Below, one piece after another: positions 41,006 to 49,149 of a DNA stretch of 50,927 bases (positions are counted from its first letter, which is position 1; every line of letters starts with the position of its first letter). Made by a program: the position numbers and the translations under genes. Source of the DNA: an uncultured Pseudanabaenaceae cyanobacterium (lineage in GTDB: Bacteria; Cyanobacteriota; Cyanobacteriia; PCC-9006; JAAUQQ01). The notes under the pieces were generated by a model. That model was given only the letters and a program-made list of their open reading frames with translations. It was not told the DNA's origin and did no database searches. The DNA lies in the NCBI GenBank assembly GCA_937949725.1, contig CALECT010000026.1:1-50927 (forward strand). The letters are read 5' to 3'.

Positions 41006-43687
41006 ATGGCGAGAAAAGCGGGGCTTTGGCGATTCAATTCTGTCGCTGTAGCTGGTGGAATTGGCCTGTTGGTTGGCTTGGGTGGCAGCAATACTCTGGC
41101 CATGGGAACGGACATAGCCACTGGCCAATTAGGTCAATTGAGCCCTGAGCGATGGAACGATTTGGCGTTTCAGTCCGATCCAATAACCGGGACTGAGGTG
41201 AATTCCAGTGCCGACGGCCATACTCCTCACAACTTTCTAGCCCAAGCCATCAGCCGATCTCTTTACGAACAGGGCCGCTACAGCGAAGCCTTGTCAGCAT
41301 TGCAAGGAGAAATCGCTGATTTAGAGCCCCGTTCCATTCAGCGAGCGGCAGCACTGGGTAACTTGGCATTGCTGCAAAATCAGTTGGGAGAGTCTCAAGC
41401 TGCGATCGCCACAGTCACCCAAGCCCTCCAATTAACCCGTGAGCTGAGCGATCGCACTCACGTCACCGCCGATCTGCTCAGCCTGCGGGGTCAGCTAGAA
41501 CTCAGTCAAGGCAAAGCAGAACAGGCTTTAAGCAGTTGGGAATCGGCAGAAAAGCGCTACGAACAGCTCCAGCGTAGTGCGGATATGAACCGGAGTCGCA
41601 TTGCCCAGGCCCAGGCTTTACAGCGGTTAGGCTTTTACCGTCGAGCTTTGCAGCGGCTGGAAGCGGTGAGCGATCGCCTGCAATCTCAGCCCGATGGCCC
41701 CGAAAAGGTAATGCAACTCCAGGCCCTGGGGGATTCGCTGCAACTGGTGGGTGATGGCCAACAGGCAAAACCGCTGCTATTGGAAGGGCTAGCCTTGGCT
41801 CAAAAGCTTGACTTAGCGAGCGAGGAAAGCAGCATTGCCCTCAGCCTGGGGAACGGTGCTGCGGCTCAAAACGACCTGGGCGAGGCGCTGCGTTATTACG
41901 AACAAGCGATCGCCACTGCCACCAATAGCAACCAACAACTCCAGGGACAAATTAATCAGTTCAGCCTGCGGGTGAGCAAGAACGACAAGGCAGCAGCGGA
42001 TATGATTCCGCTGATTCAGCAAAACCTGGCCAAGACTGGAGTTAGCGATTCCTACGGAAGCTTGCAGAGCAATCGCAATGCCCAACTCAAATTTGGAAAC
42101 AGCCTAGCTCAGTTGCCAGGTCAACAAGATTTGGCCCAGCAAGTGCTTCAGCAAGCTCATCGCGAGGCCCAAGCAGCCAAGGACTTGCGCAGCCAATCCT
42201 ATGCCCTGGGTTACCTTGGTAGTCTCTATCAACAACAGGGGCAAATCACTGATGCACTGATGCTAACGCGCCAGGCGCTGGAGTTGGCTCAGTCGAGCAA
42301 TGCGCCGGAAATCGCCTATCGCTGGAATTGGCAGCTAGGACAGTTGCTGAAGCAAGAATGGCAATTCGGGGATGCGATCATCGCCTATGACCGAGCGATC
42401 GCCGATCTCGAAATTCTGCGCGGCGACCTCACCGCCGTCAACCGCGACGTGCAATTCTCCTTCCGCGAAAGCGTCGAACCGGTTTACCGGGAATCTGTAG
42501 CGCTATTGCTGGAGGCAGATCCCGACGATCGGAAAAATCTGGATAAAGCCCGCCAGCGAATTGAGGCGCTGCAACTGGCGGAGCTGGATAACTTTTTCCG
42601 CGAAGCTTGTTTGGATGCCCAGAGCGTCGCCATTGATCAAGTGGTGGACCAGGACAATCCCACCGCCGCTGTGATTTATCCGATTATTTTGGATGACCGC
42701 ATGGAGGTGATTGCCAAAATCCCCCGGCAGCCCTTGCAGCGCTATAGCATTAATCAGTCGCAATCCGAGATTGAAGCCCTGGCCTTGGAATTGCAGGAGG
42801 CCCTGCTGGAACCCGATGAAACCCTGGAAGTTCAGGAGCTGAGCCAGACCCTGCATCAATGGCTGGTTGAGCCTTTGGAATCACAACTCGAAGGCCAAGA
42901 ACTACCAGTAGACACCTTGGTTTTCGTGCTGGATGGCCCGCTGCGCAGTCTGCCCATGGCAGCGCTTTACGACGGTGAGCAATACCTCGTCGAGAAATAT
43001 GCGGTCGCCCTAAGCCTGGGCTTACAACTGCTCGATCCTAGGCCCCTCGCCCCTCAAGAGTTGGGCGTGCTGGCCGCAGGTTTAGCGGAGGTCCCGGTCG
43101 AATACCGCCAGTTTCCGCCCCTGCCAGAAGTGCCGGGGGAACTTGCCCTAATCAACGCCACGATCGCCCAGGGCAAAGGCCAAACCAAGCAGTTGCTTAA
43201 CCAAGACTTTACCCAATCTCAACTGGCTGCCAGCGTTAGAAATAATCCATTCAATGTCTTGCACCTCGCTACCCATGGCCAGTTCAGCTCCCGCGCAGAA
43301 GACACCTTTGTCCTAGCTGCCGATGGTCCTATTAACGTCAATCAGTTTGATGATTTGCTGCGTCAGCGGGAGACCAGTCAAGACAATCCCATTGAGCTAT
43401 TGGTGTTAAGTGCTTGCCAAACCGCAGTGGGAGATAACCGAGCAACGTTAGGGCTAGCCGGGGTGGCGGTGCGAGCAGGGGCCAGGAGTACTTTGGCTTC
43501 GCTGTGGAACATTGGCGATCGCTCCACCAGCATTCTTATTGGCGAGTTTTACCGGGAGCTGGCCCAGGGTAATGTGACCAAAGCCGAGGCCCTGCGTCGC
43601 GCCCAAGTGACCTTGCTGCGGGACTACCCCAACTATGCCAGACCCACCTATTGGGCACCCTATGTTCTCGTGGGGAACTGGCTCTAG
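41006..43687 (+). CDS. exported TPR-CHAT domain protein (caspase-like protease), copy 2
   Basis: 893 residues, paralogous to 25494-28283 over its whole length. Signal-like N-terminus (VAVAGGIGLLVGLGGSNTLA), TPR-like repeats from about residue 75 (LYEQGRYSEALSALQGEIAD, LGNLALLQNQLGESQAAIAT, LGYLGSLYQQQGQITDALML), and DVQFSFRESVEPVYRE before the catalytic part. The CHAT domain has LRSLPMAALYDGEQYLVEKY, VLHLATHGQFSSRAEDTFVL with His757, ELLVLSACQTAVGDNRATLG with Cys804, GARSTLASLWNIGDRSTSI and the tail PYVLVGNWL. Next to it in the same direction are an RTX protein and a haemagglutinin exoprotein, possible extracytoplasmic substrates (inference). Confidence 0.92.
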   Translation: MARKAGLWRFNSVAVAGGIGLLVGLGGSNTLAMGTDIATGQLGQLSPERWNDLAFQSDPITGTEVNSSADGHTPHNFLAQAISRSLYEQGRYSEALSALQGEIADLEPRSIQRAAALGNLALLQNQLGESQAAIATVTQALQLTRELSDRTHVTADLLSLRGQLELSQGKAEQALSSWESAEKRYEQLQRSADMNRSRIAQAQALQRLGFYRRALQRLEAVSDRLQSQPDGPEKVMQLQALGDSLQLVGDGQQAKPLLLEGLALAQKLDLASEESSIALSLGNGAAAQNDLGEALRYYEQAIATATNSNQQLQGQINQFSLRVSKNDKAAADMIPLIQQNLAKTGVSDSYGSLQSNRNAQLKFGNSLAQLPGQQDLAQQVLQQAHREAQAAKDLRSQSYALGYLGSLYQQQGQITDALMLTRQALELAQSSNAPEIAYRWNWQLGQLLKQEWQFGDAIIAYDRAIADLEILRGDLTAVNRDVQFSFRESVEPVYRESVALLLEADPDDRKNLDKARQRIEALQLAELDNFFREACLDAQSVAIDQVVDQDNPTAAVIYPIILDDRMEVIAKIPRQPLQRYSINQSQSEIEALALELQEALLEPDETLEVQELSQTLHQWLVEPLESQLEGQELPVDTLVFVLDGPLRSLPMAALYDGEQYLVEKYAVALSLGLQLLDPRPLAPQELGVLAAGLAEVPVEYRQFPPLPEVPGELALINATIAQGKGQTKQLLNQDFTQSQLAASVRNNPFNVLHLATHGQFSSRAEDTFVLAADGPINVNQFDDLLRQRETSQDNPIELLVLSACQTAVGDNRATLGLAGVAVRAGARSTLASLWNIGDRSTSILIGEFYRELAQGNVTKAEALRRAQVTLLRDYPNYARPTYWAPYVLVGNWL

Positions 43688-43812
43688 ACAAGGACTTTGG
43701 CAAATCTAAAAATCTTTTTTCTGTAAAACTGCATAACCGAGTTCAAGAGTCCGTAGTAGCTCCAGAGGTTCAAAGAAACCTCTGCCGCACACTAAACAAG
43801 AGATCTTGAATT

Positions 43813-45072
43813 ATGGCTCCTACAAACGGAAACGATGTTATTTTCGGTAACGCCAATGGCGAGTGGATTGATGCCCTAGCTGGAGACGACACTGTTTTTG
43901 GCAACGGCGGTAGTGACTGGCTCTTCGGTCGTGACGGTAACGACTACCTTTACGGTGGCAGTGGCAATGACTACGTCAACGGTGGCAATGGCGATGATGG
44001 CCTCACCGGAGATGCTGGCAACGACAACATCTACGGTGGCAATGGTAATGACACCATCGGCTACTCCAGTTATCACGATGAGGCTGGGGATGATTACATC
44101 CGGGGTGGCAACGGCAATGACACGGTTTATGCAGGCTCAGGTGCAGACCGCGTCTTCGGCGATAGCGGGCAGGACCGACTCTACGGCCAGGCTGGAAATG
44201 ACGAGATGGACGGCGGCACTGGCAATGACAGTCTCTACGGCGGCACTGGCAATGACCGGATGATCGGTGGTGACGGCATTGACTGGCTGCGGGGTGAAGA
44301 GGGCAATGATGTCCTCTTCGGAGACTTTGAAAATGTCAACTCCGCCGTGGGTGGAAATGACGTTCTGATTGGTGGGGATGGCCGCGATACTGCCTTTGGC
44401 GGTGCGGGCGATGACAGCATCTTTGGTGGCAACGGTAATGACTTAAATCTATCTGGCAATGCTGGTACTGACTACATCTACGGCGGTGCGGGCAATGATG
44501 GCTACATCAGCGGCGGTAGCGGTAATGACTACCTCTATGGTGAGGCAGGTAATGATTTCCTCTACGGTGGAAGTGGTCAAGATAATGTCTACGGCGGAAG
44601 CAGTGATGATTATCTCTATGGCAATAGTGGTAACGACAACTTAGTCGGTGGCCTAGGCAATGACCGATTGTCCGGTGGTGACAACAGCGATCGCCTCAAC
44701 GGCTTTGGCACCTCCGCATCAGCAGTCCCCCAGTTCGATACTCTAATTGGCGGCAGCGGCAATGACCGCTTCATCCTGGGCGGTGACTGGGGGGTGTCCT
44801 ACGTGGAAGAAGGTGACGGCTATGCGGTCATTCAAGATTGGGACCCTCAAACTTGGGTTTGGGACTTCAGCTTTGACCGCATCGAAGTGCGTGATCCGGC
44901 AGCTCTGGGCGGAGGCGCTTACAGCCTAGAAATGAAGTCAGTCGGTGGGATTGGCACTGCTGCGATGGATACTGAGATCTACTTCACCGATGCGGGTGGC
45001 TTCAAGGATCGCATCGCCATTGTCCAGGACAGCACCAACGTTCTGATGAATCGCGATTTCGTCATGGTCTAA
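43813..45072 (+). CDS. RTX-type calcium-binding repeat protein
   Basis: 419 residues. It starts MAPTNGNDVIFGNANGEWID and carries about 25 nonapeptide repeats of the GGxGxDxxx kind (for example GGSGNDYVNGGNGDDGLTGD, GGNGNDTVYAGSGADRVFGD, GGTGNDSLYGGTGNDRMIGG) up to about residue 300. These form a calcium-binding parallel beta-roll. The C-terminal 110 residues are a non-repetitive domain (FDTLIGGSGNDRFILGGDWG ... RIAIVQDSTNVLMNRDFVMV) of the kind that often holds the type I secretion signal. No N-terminal signal peptide is present, as expected for type I secretion; no such exporter is adjacent. It probably coats the cell surface or helps attachment. Confidence 0.9.
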   Translation: MAPTNGNDVIFGNANGEWIDALAGDDTVFGNGGSDWLFGRDGNDYLYGGSGNDYVNGGNGDDGLTGDAGNDNIYGGNGNDTIGYSSYHDEAGDDYIRGGNGNDTVYAGSGADRVFGDSGQDRLYGQAGNDEMDGGTGNDSLYGGTGNDRMIGGDGIDWLRGEEGNDVLFGDFENVNSAVGGNDVLIGGDGRDTAFGGAGDDSIFGGNGNDLNLSGNAGTDYIYGGAGNDGYISGGSGNDYLYGEAGNDFLYGGSGQDNVYGGSSDDYLYGNSGNDNLVGGLGNDRLSGGDNSDRLNGFGTSASAVPQFDTLIGGSGNDRFILGGDWGVSYVEEGDGYAVIQDWDPQTWVWDFSFDRIEVRDPAALGGGAYSLEMKSVGGIGTAAMDTEIYFTDAGGFKDRIAIVQDSTNVLMNRDFVMV

Positions 45073-45118
45073 CCTCCGTATTTACCTATCACCGAGGTTC
45101 AGGTAAATAAATACTCCT

Positions 45119-45156
45119 TTAACTCCGGCCCTTCCTGGGGGGCGGAGTTATTTTTA
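45119..45156 (+). terminator. rho-independent terminator after the RTX gene
   Basis: Stem TAACTCCG(G)CC pairing with GGCGGAGTTA, followed by TTTTT. It lies about 50 bases after the RTX stop codon and just before the haemagglutinin gene, so the latter needs its own promoter or read-through. Confidence 0.8.
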
Positions 45157-45178
45157 AAGGCATTAGTGCTGCTTTCTC

Positions 45179-48100
45179 ATGATTGCTATCGATTGGTTCA
45201 AACCCTCAGACGGTTGGCGATCGCTCATGATTCCCTTCTTTTCACGACCTAACTTCCGACCAGCTTGCATCTTGGTAGGCAGTGTTTCGACCGCTGTTGT
45301 CATCGCTTACTGGAGCCCAACTGCTTGGGCAAACCCTAGGGGTCTCCAGCCCGATGGCAGCTTGGGAGCTGAGGCTTCCTTGGTGGTGGACCAGGGCGAT
45401 CAACAGTTTTCAATTCAGGGTGGGGCAACCCGAGCCCAAAACCTGTTCCATAGCTTTGAGCGGTTTGGTGTGCCGGAGAGTCATCGCGTTTTTCTCCAGG
45501 TTTCTAATCCAGCCATTGAGAATATTTTGCTGCGGGTGACCGGGCGCGATCGCTCTGACATTCTCGGAACCTTGGGCGTAGAAGCAAGCGGCGCTCTCAA
45601 TCCCAACCTCTATTTGCTCAATCCCAACGGCATTCGCTTTGGCCCGAATGCTCAACTGGAGCTCGGCGGAAGCTTCATTGCCAGCACTGCAGAAAGCTTG
45701 AACTTTGCCGATGGATTTCGCTTCAGCACTGCGGCGACCGAATCTCCCCTGTTGTCCATTAGCCAACCCTTGGGTTTGAGCTTGGGGTCTGGGTCAGGCA
45801 GGATTGTTAATCAAGCAGCATTGCAAGTCGCGCCGGGTAAAGGTCTTACTTTTGCAGCAAATCAATTGGAACAAGCTGGAATCCTCACGGCTCCGGGCGG
45901 TGAGATTTCTCTGATCGGGGTTGAAGCGGGCGGCGAAGTTGAGCTGGGGGGCTCAGGGGAAATTATCAGTTTGCAATACAACCGTTCACCAGGTGTAGAG
46001 GCAACGGTAACGATAGCGGGTGCTGTGGATGTGAGCCATCGCCAGGCTGGCGGGAGCGTGAGGATTTTGGGCGATCGCATCGCTTTAGAACCAGGCTCGG
46101 TCATGGATGCATCGGGGCAACGAGGCGGCAGGATTAACGTTGGAGGCAGCGTTCAGTCAGGCCCCTGGGCCGGAAGCGATGCGGTTTACATTGCCCCAGG
46201 AGCAAAGCTGAGCGCCAATGGAATAGAACAAGCTGGGCAAGCTGGCATTCCGGGTGAAATTATCGTTTGGTCAGAAAGCAGTAGTCAGGTTCATGGAACA
46301 CTGACAGCTCTGGGCAATCAAGGCGGTTTGCTCGAAACCTCCAGTGCTGGCCAGCTCAATGTCAGTAACCTGGACTTGGCTTTGGCACCGGGGGGCACCT
46401 GGCTCTTGGACCCTCGCGATATAGTGCTCAACTATGAGACCCAGACGGATATTGCGATCGCCCCCGGCAATCCCCAACGCTTCACTGCAACAGGCGATCA
46501 ATCTAGCGTCAACATTCCCGACCTGGAGAGCCAGCTCAATGCCGGGGCAAATATCATCATTAGTACCAGTGGTCCCGGCGAACAAGAAGGCAACATCACA
46601 GCGGATGGCTTTGGCATTAGCAAGACGAGCGACTTGCCAGCCAGCCTGACACTCCAGGCAGACAACAATATTGAGCTGAGTAACTTTGGCCTCAATGCCC
46701 AGGACGGGGCTGCTCCATTCAGTGTCATTCTCCAAGCCGATGCGGATGGCAATGGGGGAGGTGACATCACGATTGAGAATGGCGGCATTGAGACCCGAGG
46801 GGGAGACTTTATTGCCACAGCGGGGGGGCAAATTCTATTTGAGAGTGCAGGTGCCCAGAGCAATTCATCGGCACCGTTGCCCGCAGGTGAGACGAGCCTG
46901 AATGCTCCGACTATCACTCTCCAGGAGGCTGGCATTGCTCGCAACGCCTTTGGCAGCAGCGATGCCGGAAGCATTAGCATCAATGCCAATGCAGTTAATT
47001 TGAATCCCAATAGTGGCTTTAACACCCTGGCGGATGGTGATGGTCAAGCCGCCTCGATCTCGGTCAATACTCGTCTATTGGCGATTGATGGCGGTGGCAT
47101 TGTTAGTGAAGTTAAGGGCGATAGTTCGGCCCGGCCCATTACGATCAATGCAGAGGTGATTACCCTCAACCAAGGGGGGATTAATGGTAATACCTTTGGT
47201 GAAGGCAGCTCTGCGGAGATCTTGATTAACAGCGATCGCCTATCTCTGCTTCAGGAAAGTGGTATCAACAACAAAACGTTCGGTCCAGGCGATGCTGGTG
47301 GACTGATTATCGATTCTCCTGTAGTGGAAATCTTTAGGTTTAGCTCCATCAATAGCCAAGCCGAGCCGGGTTCTTCGGGCCAGGGAGGCAAGGTGCAGTT
47401 GACGGCTCTGGGTCGACTCACGCTGGCGGATCAGGTGGGCCTGAGCAGTAATACCAGCGGTACGGGAGATGCAGGTCAGTTGATTATTAATGTCGGTGAG
47501 TTGAGCATTAGTCAGTTCTCGGGCATTACCACCGACAGCGTGATTGATCGTGAGAATCAGGCCGCACCCGATGTTTCCCAGGCAACGCTTGATCAGTTGG
47601 GTAATGCGGGGAGCATTGAGATTACGGCGAGACAGATTGTGATGGAAAACGAAGCGGGCATTCTGGCCGAAACCCAAGGGGCAGGGCAGGGTGGACAGAT
47701 CCAAATTACAACGGATAGCCTCATCCTGAGGAACGTGGCGAACATCGCCAACAATGCCTTTGAACGCAGCAGTGGTGATGCCGGTAGCCTGGAGATTATT
47801 GCCGAGACCGTGCTGTTTGAAGGGCAGAAGCCGACGGGCATTGGCAGTGAGGCGAGGGGCACGGGGCGTGGCGGCAATGTCAGTTTGACGGCAACAGATA
47901 TTGTGATTCGTGATGGTGCGGGTATTAGTCTCAACAATCAGCCCACTGGAGAGCGAGGTGGGGACCTGTTGGTAAAAGCGAACCGCTTGTTGCTCCAGGG
48001 GTTGGGGATTATTAGTGAGACTCGGGGGCCGGGGCCGGGGGGAAGCATTATGCTAGAGGTGGCTGAGCAACTGACGATTGAAAATTCTGAAATTTCGACC

Positions 48101-48940
48101 TCGGCGGAGCCTTTGGACCGCGATGTTGATAATCCAGTGGTGCTGGCCAATTTGGGGGCGGCTGGCGATATTGAGATTACGACCCCAAAGCTCTTCTTAT
48201 CCCAAGGCGCAAGCATTCGCAGCGAATCTTTTTCTCAAGATGGTGGCAATATCAATCTGAATGTGCCGGAGCAGTTGCTATTGCAAGAGAACAGCAATAT
48301 TTCTGCCACGGCAGGCTCAAGTCAGACGGGGGGCAATGGCGGCAATGTGACTATCAATAGCGGTTTGATTGTCGCGATTCCGGAAGAGAACAGTGATATC
48401 AGTGCCAATGCTTTTTCGGGGAGTGGGGGCAATGTGAGTATTACAACAGAGGGGCTGGTGGGACTGGTGGTGCGCGATCGCCCCAGCCCCCAAAGTGACA
48501 TTACGGCCAGCTCCCAGACGGGGATTCAGGGCAATATTGTGCTGGAGCAGCCCGATGTGGATCCGAGTCGGGGCTTGGCAGAGTTGCCTGGGAATTTGGT
48601 TGATCCGAGCGATCGCATTGCCCAGGGCTGCCGGACGGATGGGGCGAGGAGCAGTTTTGTAACGAGTGGGCGCGGGGGCATTCCCCAGGGGCCGGATGCG
48701 CCGTTGCAGGGGCGGGTGGCTGAGGCGGGGTGGATTGAAGTGGAGGGGGGTGAGGTGGCTCAGGTGAGCAGAAAAGAGATTGCCGTGGCGGAACTGGAGC
48801 GTTCTAAGGCAGTGGTTACTTTGGCAGAGGCACAGACTTGGCGACGGAGTATTGAGGGGGAGGTTAGGCTGGTGGGAGCTGAGAATCGAGGAGAAGTCGC
48901 CACTACGGAGACTAACTGTAAGGCCAAGCCTGTTTCGTAG
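45179..48940 (+). CDS. two-partner-secretion filamentous haemagglutinin family exoprotein (copy 2)
   Basis: 1253 residues (the start could also be the ATG at 45227; neither has a clear ribosome-binding site). Signal peptide about ILVGSVSTAVVIAYWSPTAW-ANP. The TPS domain follows: NLFHSFERFGVPESHRVFLQ, NILLRVTGRDRSDILGTLGV, LYLLNPNGIRFGPNAQLELG and GSFIASTAESLNF. A block with GGTWLLDPRDIVLNYETQ comes next, then a long beta-helix of GGxI and NAxxI turns. The C-terminus has QGCRTDGARSSFVTSGRGGI followed by PQGPDAP, and the end block EAQTWRRSIEGEVRLVGAEN with a final Cys. These match copy 1 at 17777-20329. It is G+C-richer than copy 1. No TpsB transporter gene is in the window. Confidence 0.92.
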   Translation: MIAIDWFKPSDGWRSLMIPFFSRPNFRPACILVGSVSTAVVIAYWSPTAWANPRGLQPDGSLGAEASLVVDQGDQQFSIQGGATRAQNLFHSFERFGVPESHRVFLQVSNPAIENILLRVTGRDRSDILGTLGVEASGALNPNLYLLNPNGIRFGPNAQLELGGSFIASTAESLNFADGFRFSTAATESPLLSISQPLGLSLGSGSGRIVNQAALQVAPGKGLTFAANQLEQAGILTAPGGEISLIGVEAGGEVELGGSGEIISLQYNRSPGVEATVTIAGAVDVSHRQAGGSVRILGDRIALEPGSVMDASGQRGGRINVGGSVQSGPWAGSDAVYIAPGAKLSANGIEQAGQAGIPGEIIVWSESSSQVHGTLTALGNQGGLLETSSAGQLNVSNLDLALAPGGTWLLDPRDIVLNYETQTDIAIAPGNPQRFTATGDQSSVNIPDLESQLNAGANIIISTSGPGEQEGNITADGFGISKTSDLPASLTLQADNNIELSNFGLNAQDGAAPFSVILQADADGNGGGDITIENGGIETRGGDFIATAGGQILFESAGAQSNSSAPLPAGETSLNAPTITLQEAGIARNAFGSSDAGSISINANAVNLNPNSGFNTLADGDGQAASISVNTRLLAIDGGGIVSEVKGDSSARPITINAEVITLNQGGINGNTFGEGSSAEILINSDRLSLLQESGINNKTFGPGDAGGLIIDSPVVEIFRFSSINSQAEPGSSGQGGKVQLTALGRLTLADQVGLSSNTSGTGDAGQLIINVGELSISQFSGITTDSVIDRENQAAPDVSQATLDQLGNAGSIEITARQIVMENEAGILAETQGAGQGGQIQITTDSLILRNVANIANNAFERSSGDAGSLEIIAETVLFEGQKPTGIGSEARGTGRGGNVSLTATDIVIRDGAGISLNNQPTGERGGDLLVKANRLLLQGLGIISETRGPGPGGSIMLEVAEQLTIENSEISTSAEPLDRDVDNPVVLANLGAAGDIEITTPKLFLSQGASIRSESFSQDGGNINLNVPEQLLLQENSNISATAGSSQTGGNGGNVTINSGLIVAIPEENSDISANAFSGSGGNVSITTEGLVGLVVRDRPSPQSDITASSQTGIQGNIVLEQPDVDPSRGLAELPGNLVDPSDRIAQGCRTDGARSSFVTSGRGGIPQGPDAPLQGRVAEAGWIEVEGGEVAQVSRKEIAVAELERSKAVVTLAEAQTWRRSIEGEVRLVGAENRGEVATTETNCKAKPVS

Positions 48941-49149
48941 CCTCCACCCTGATTACGGCATGAACATTAAGGAAGACCCGATACCCTGGTAGTGACATCG
49001 CATGCCATGTCAGCATTGACGTTGAATGCCTAACAATCGCACGAAATCCTCGTTCCCCGCGTCATTGGGGTGTAATTTTTTGCCAACATTCAGCTCTATC
49101 TGTGTAGATCGGCTTATGCTAGCGGTTGAGTCCAGAAACTGCTGCCCCC

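Noticed and set aside
43876..44644. Long antisense and shifted frames and DNA repeats in the RTX gene
   Set aside because: They are by-products of the GGxGxD nonapeptide coding repeats.
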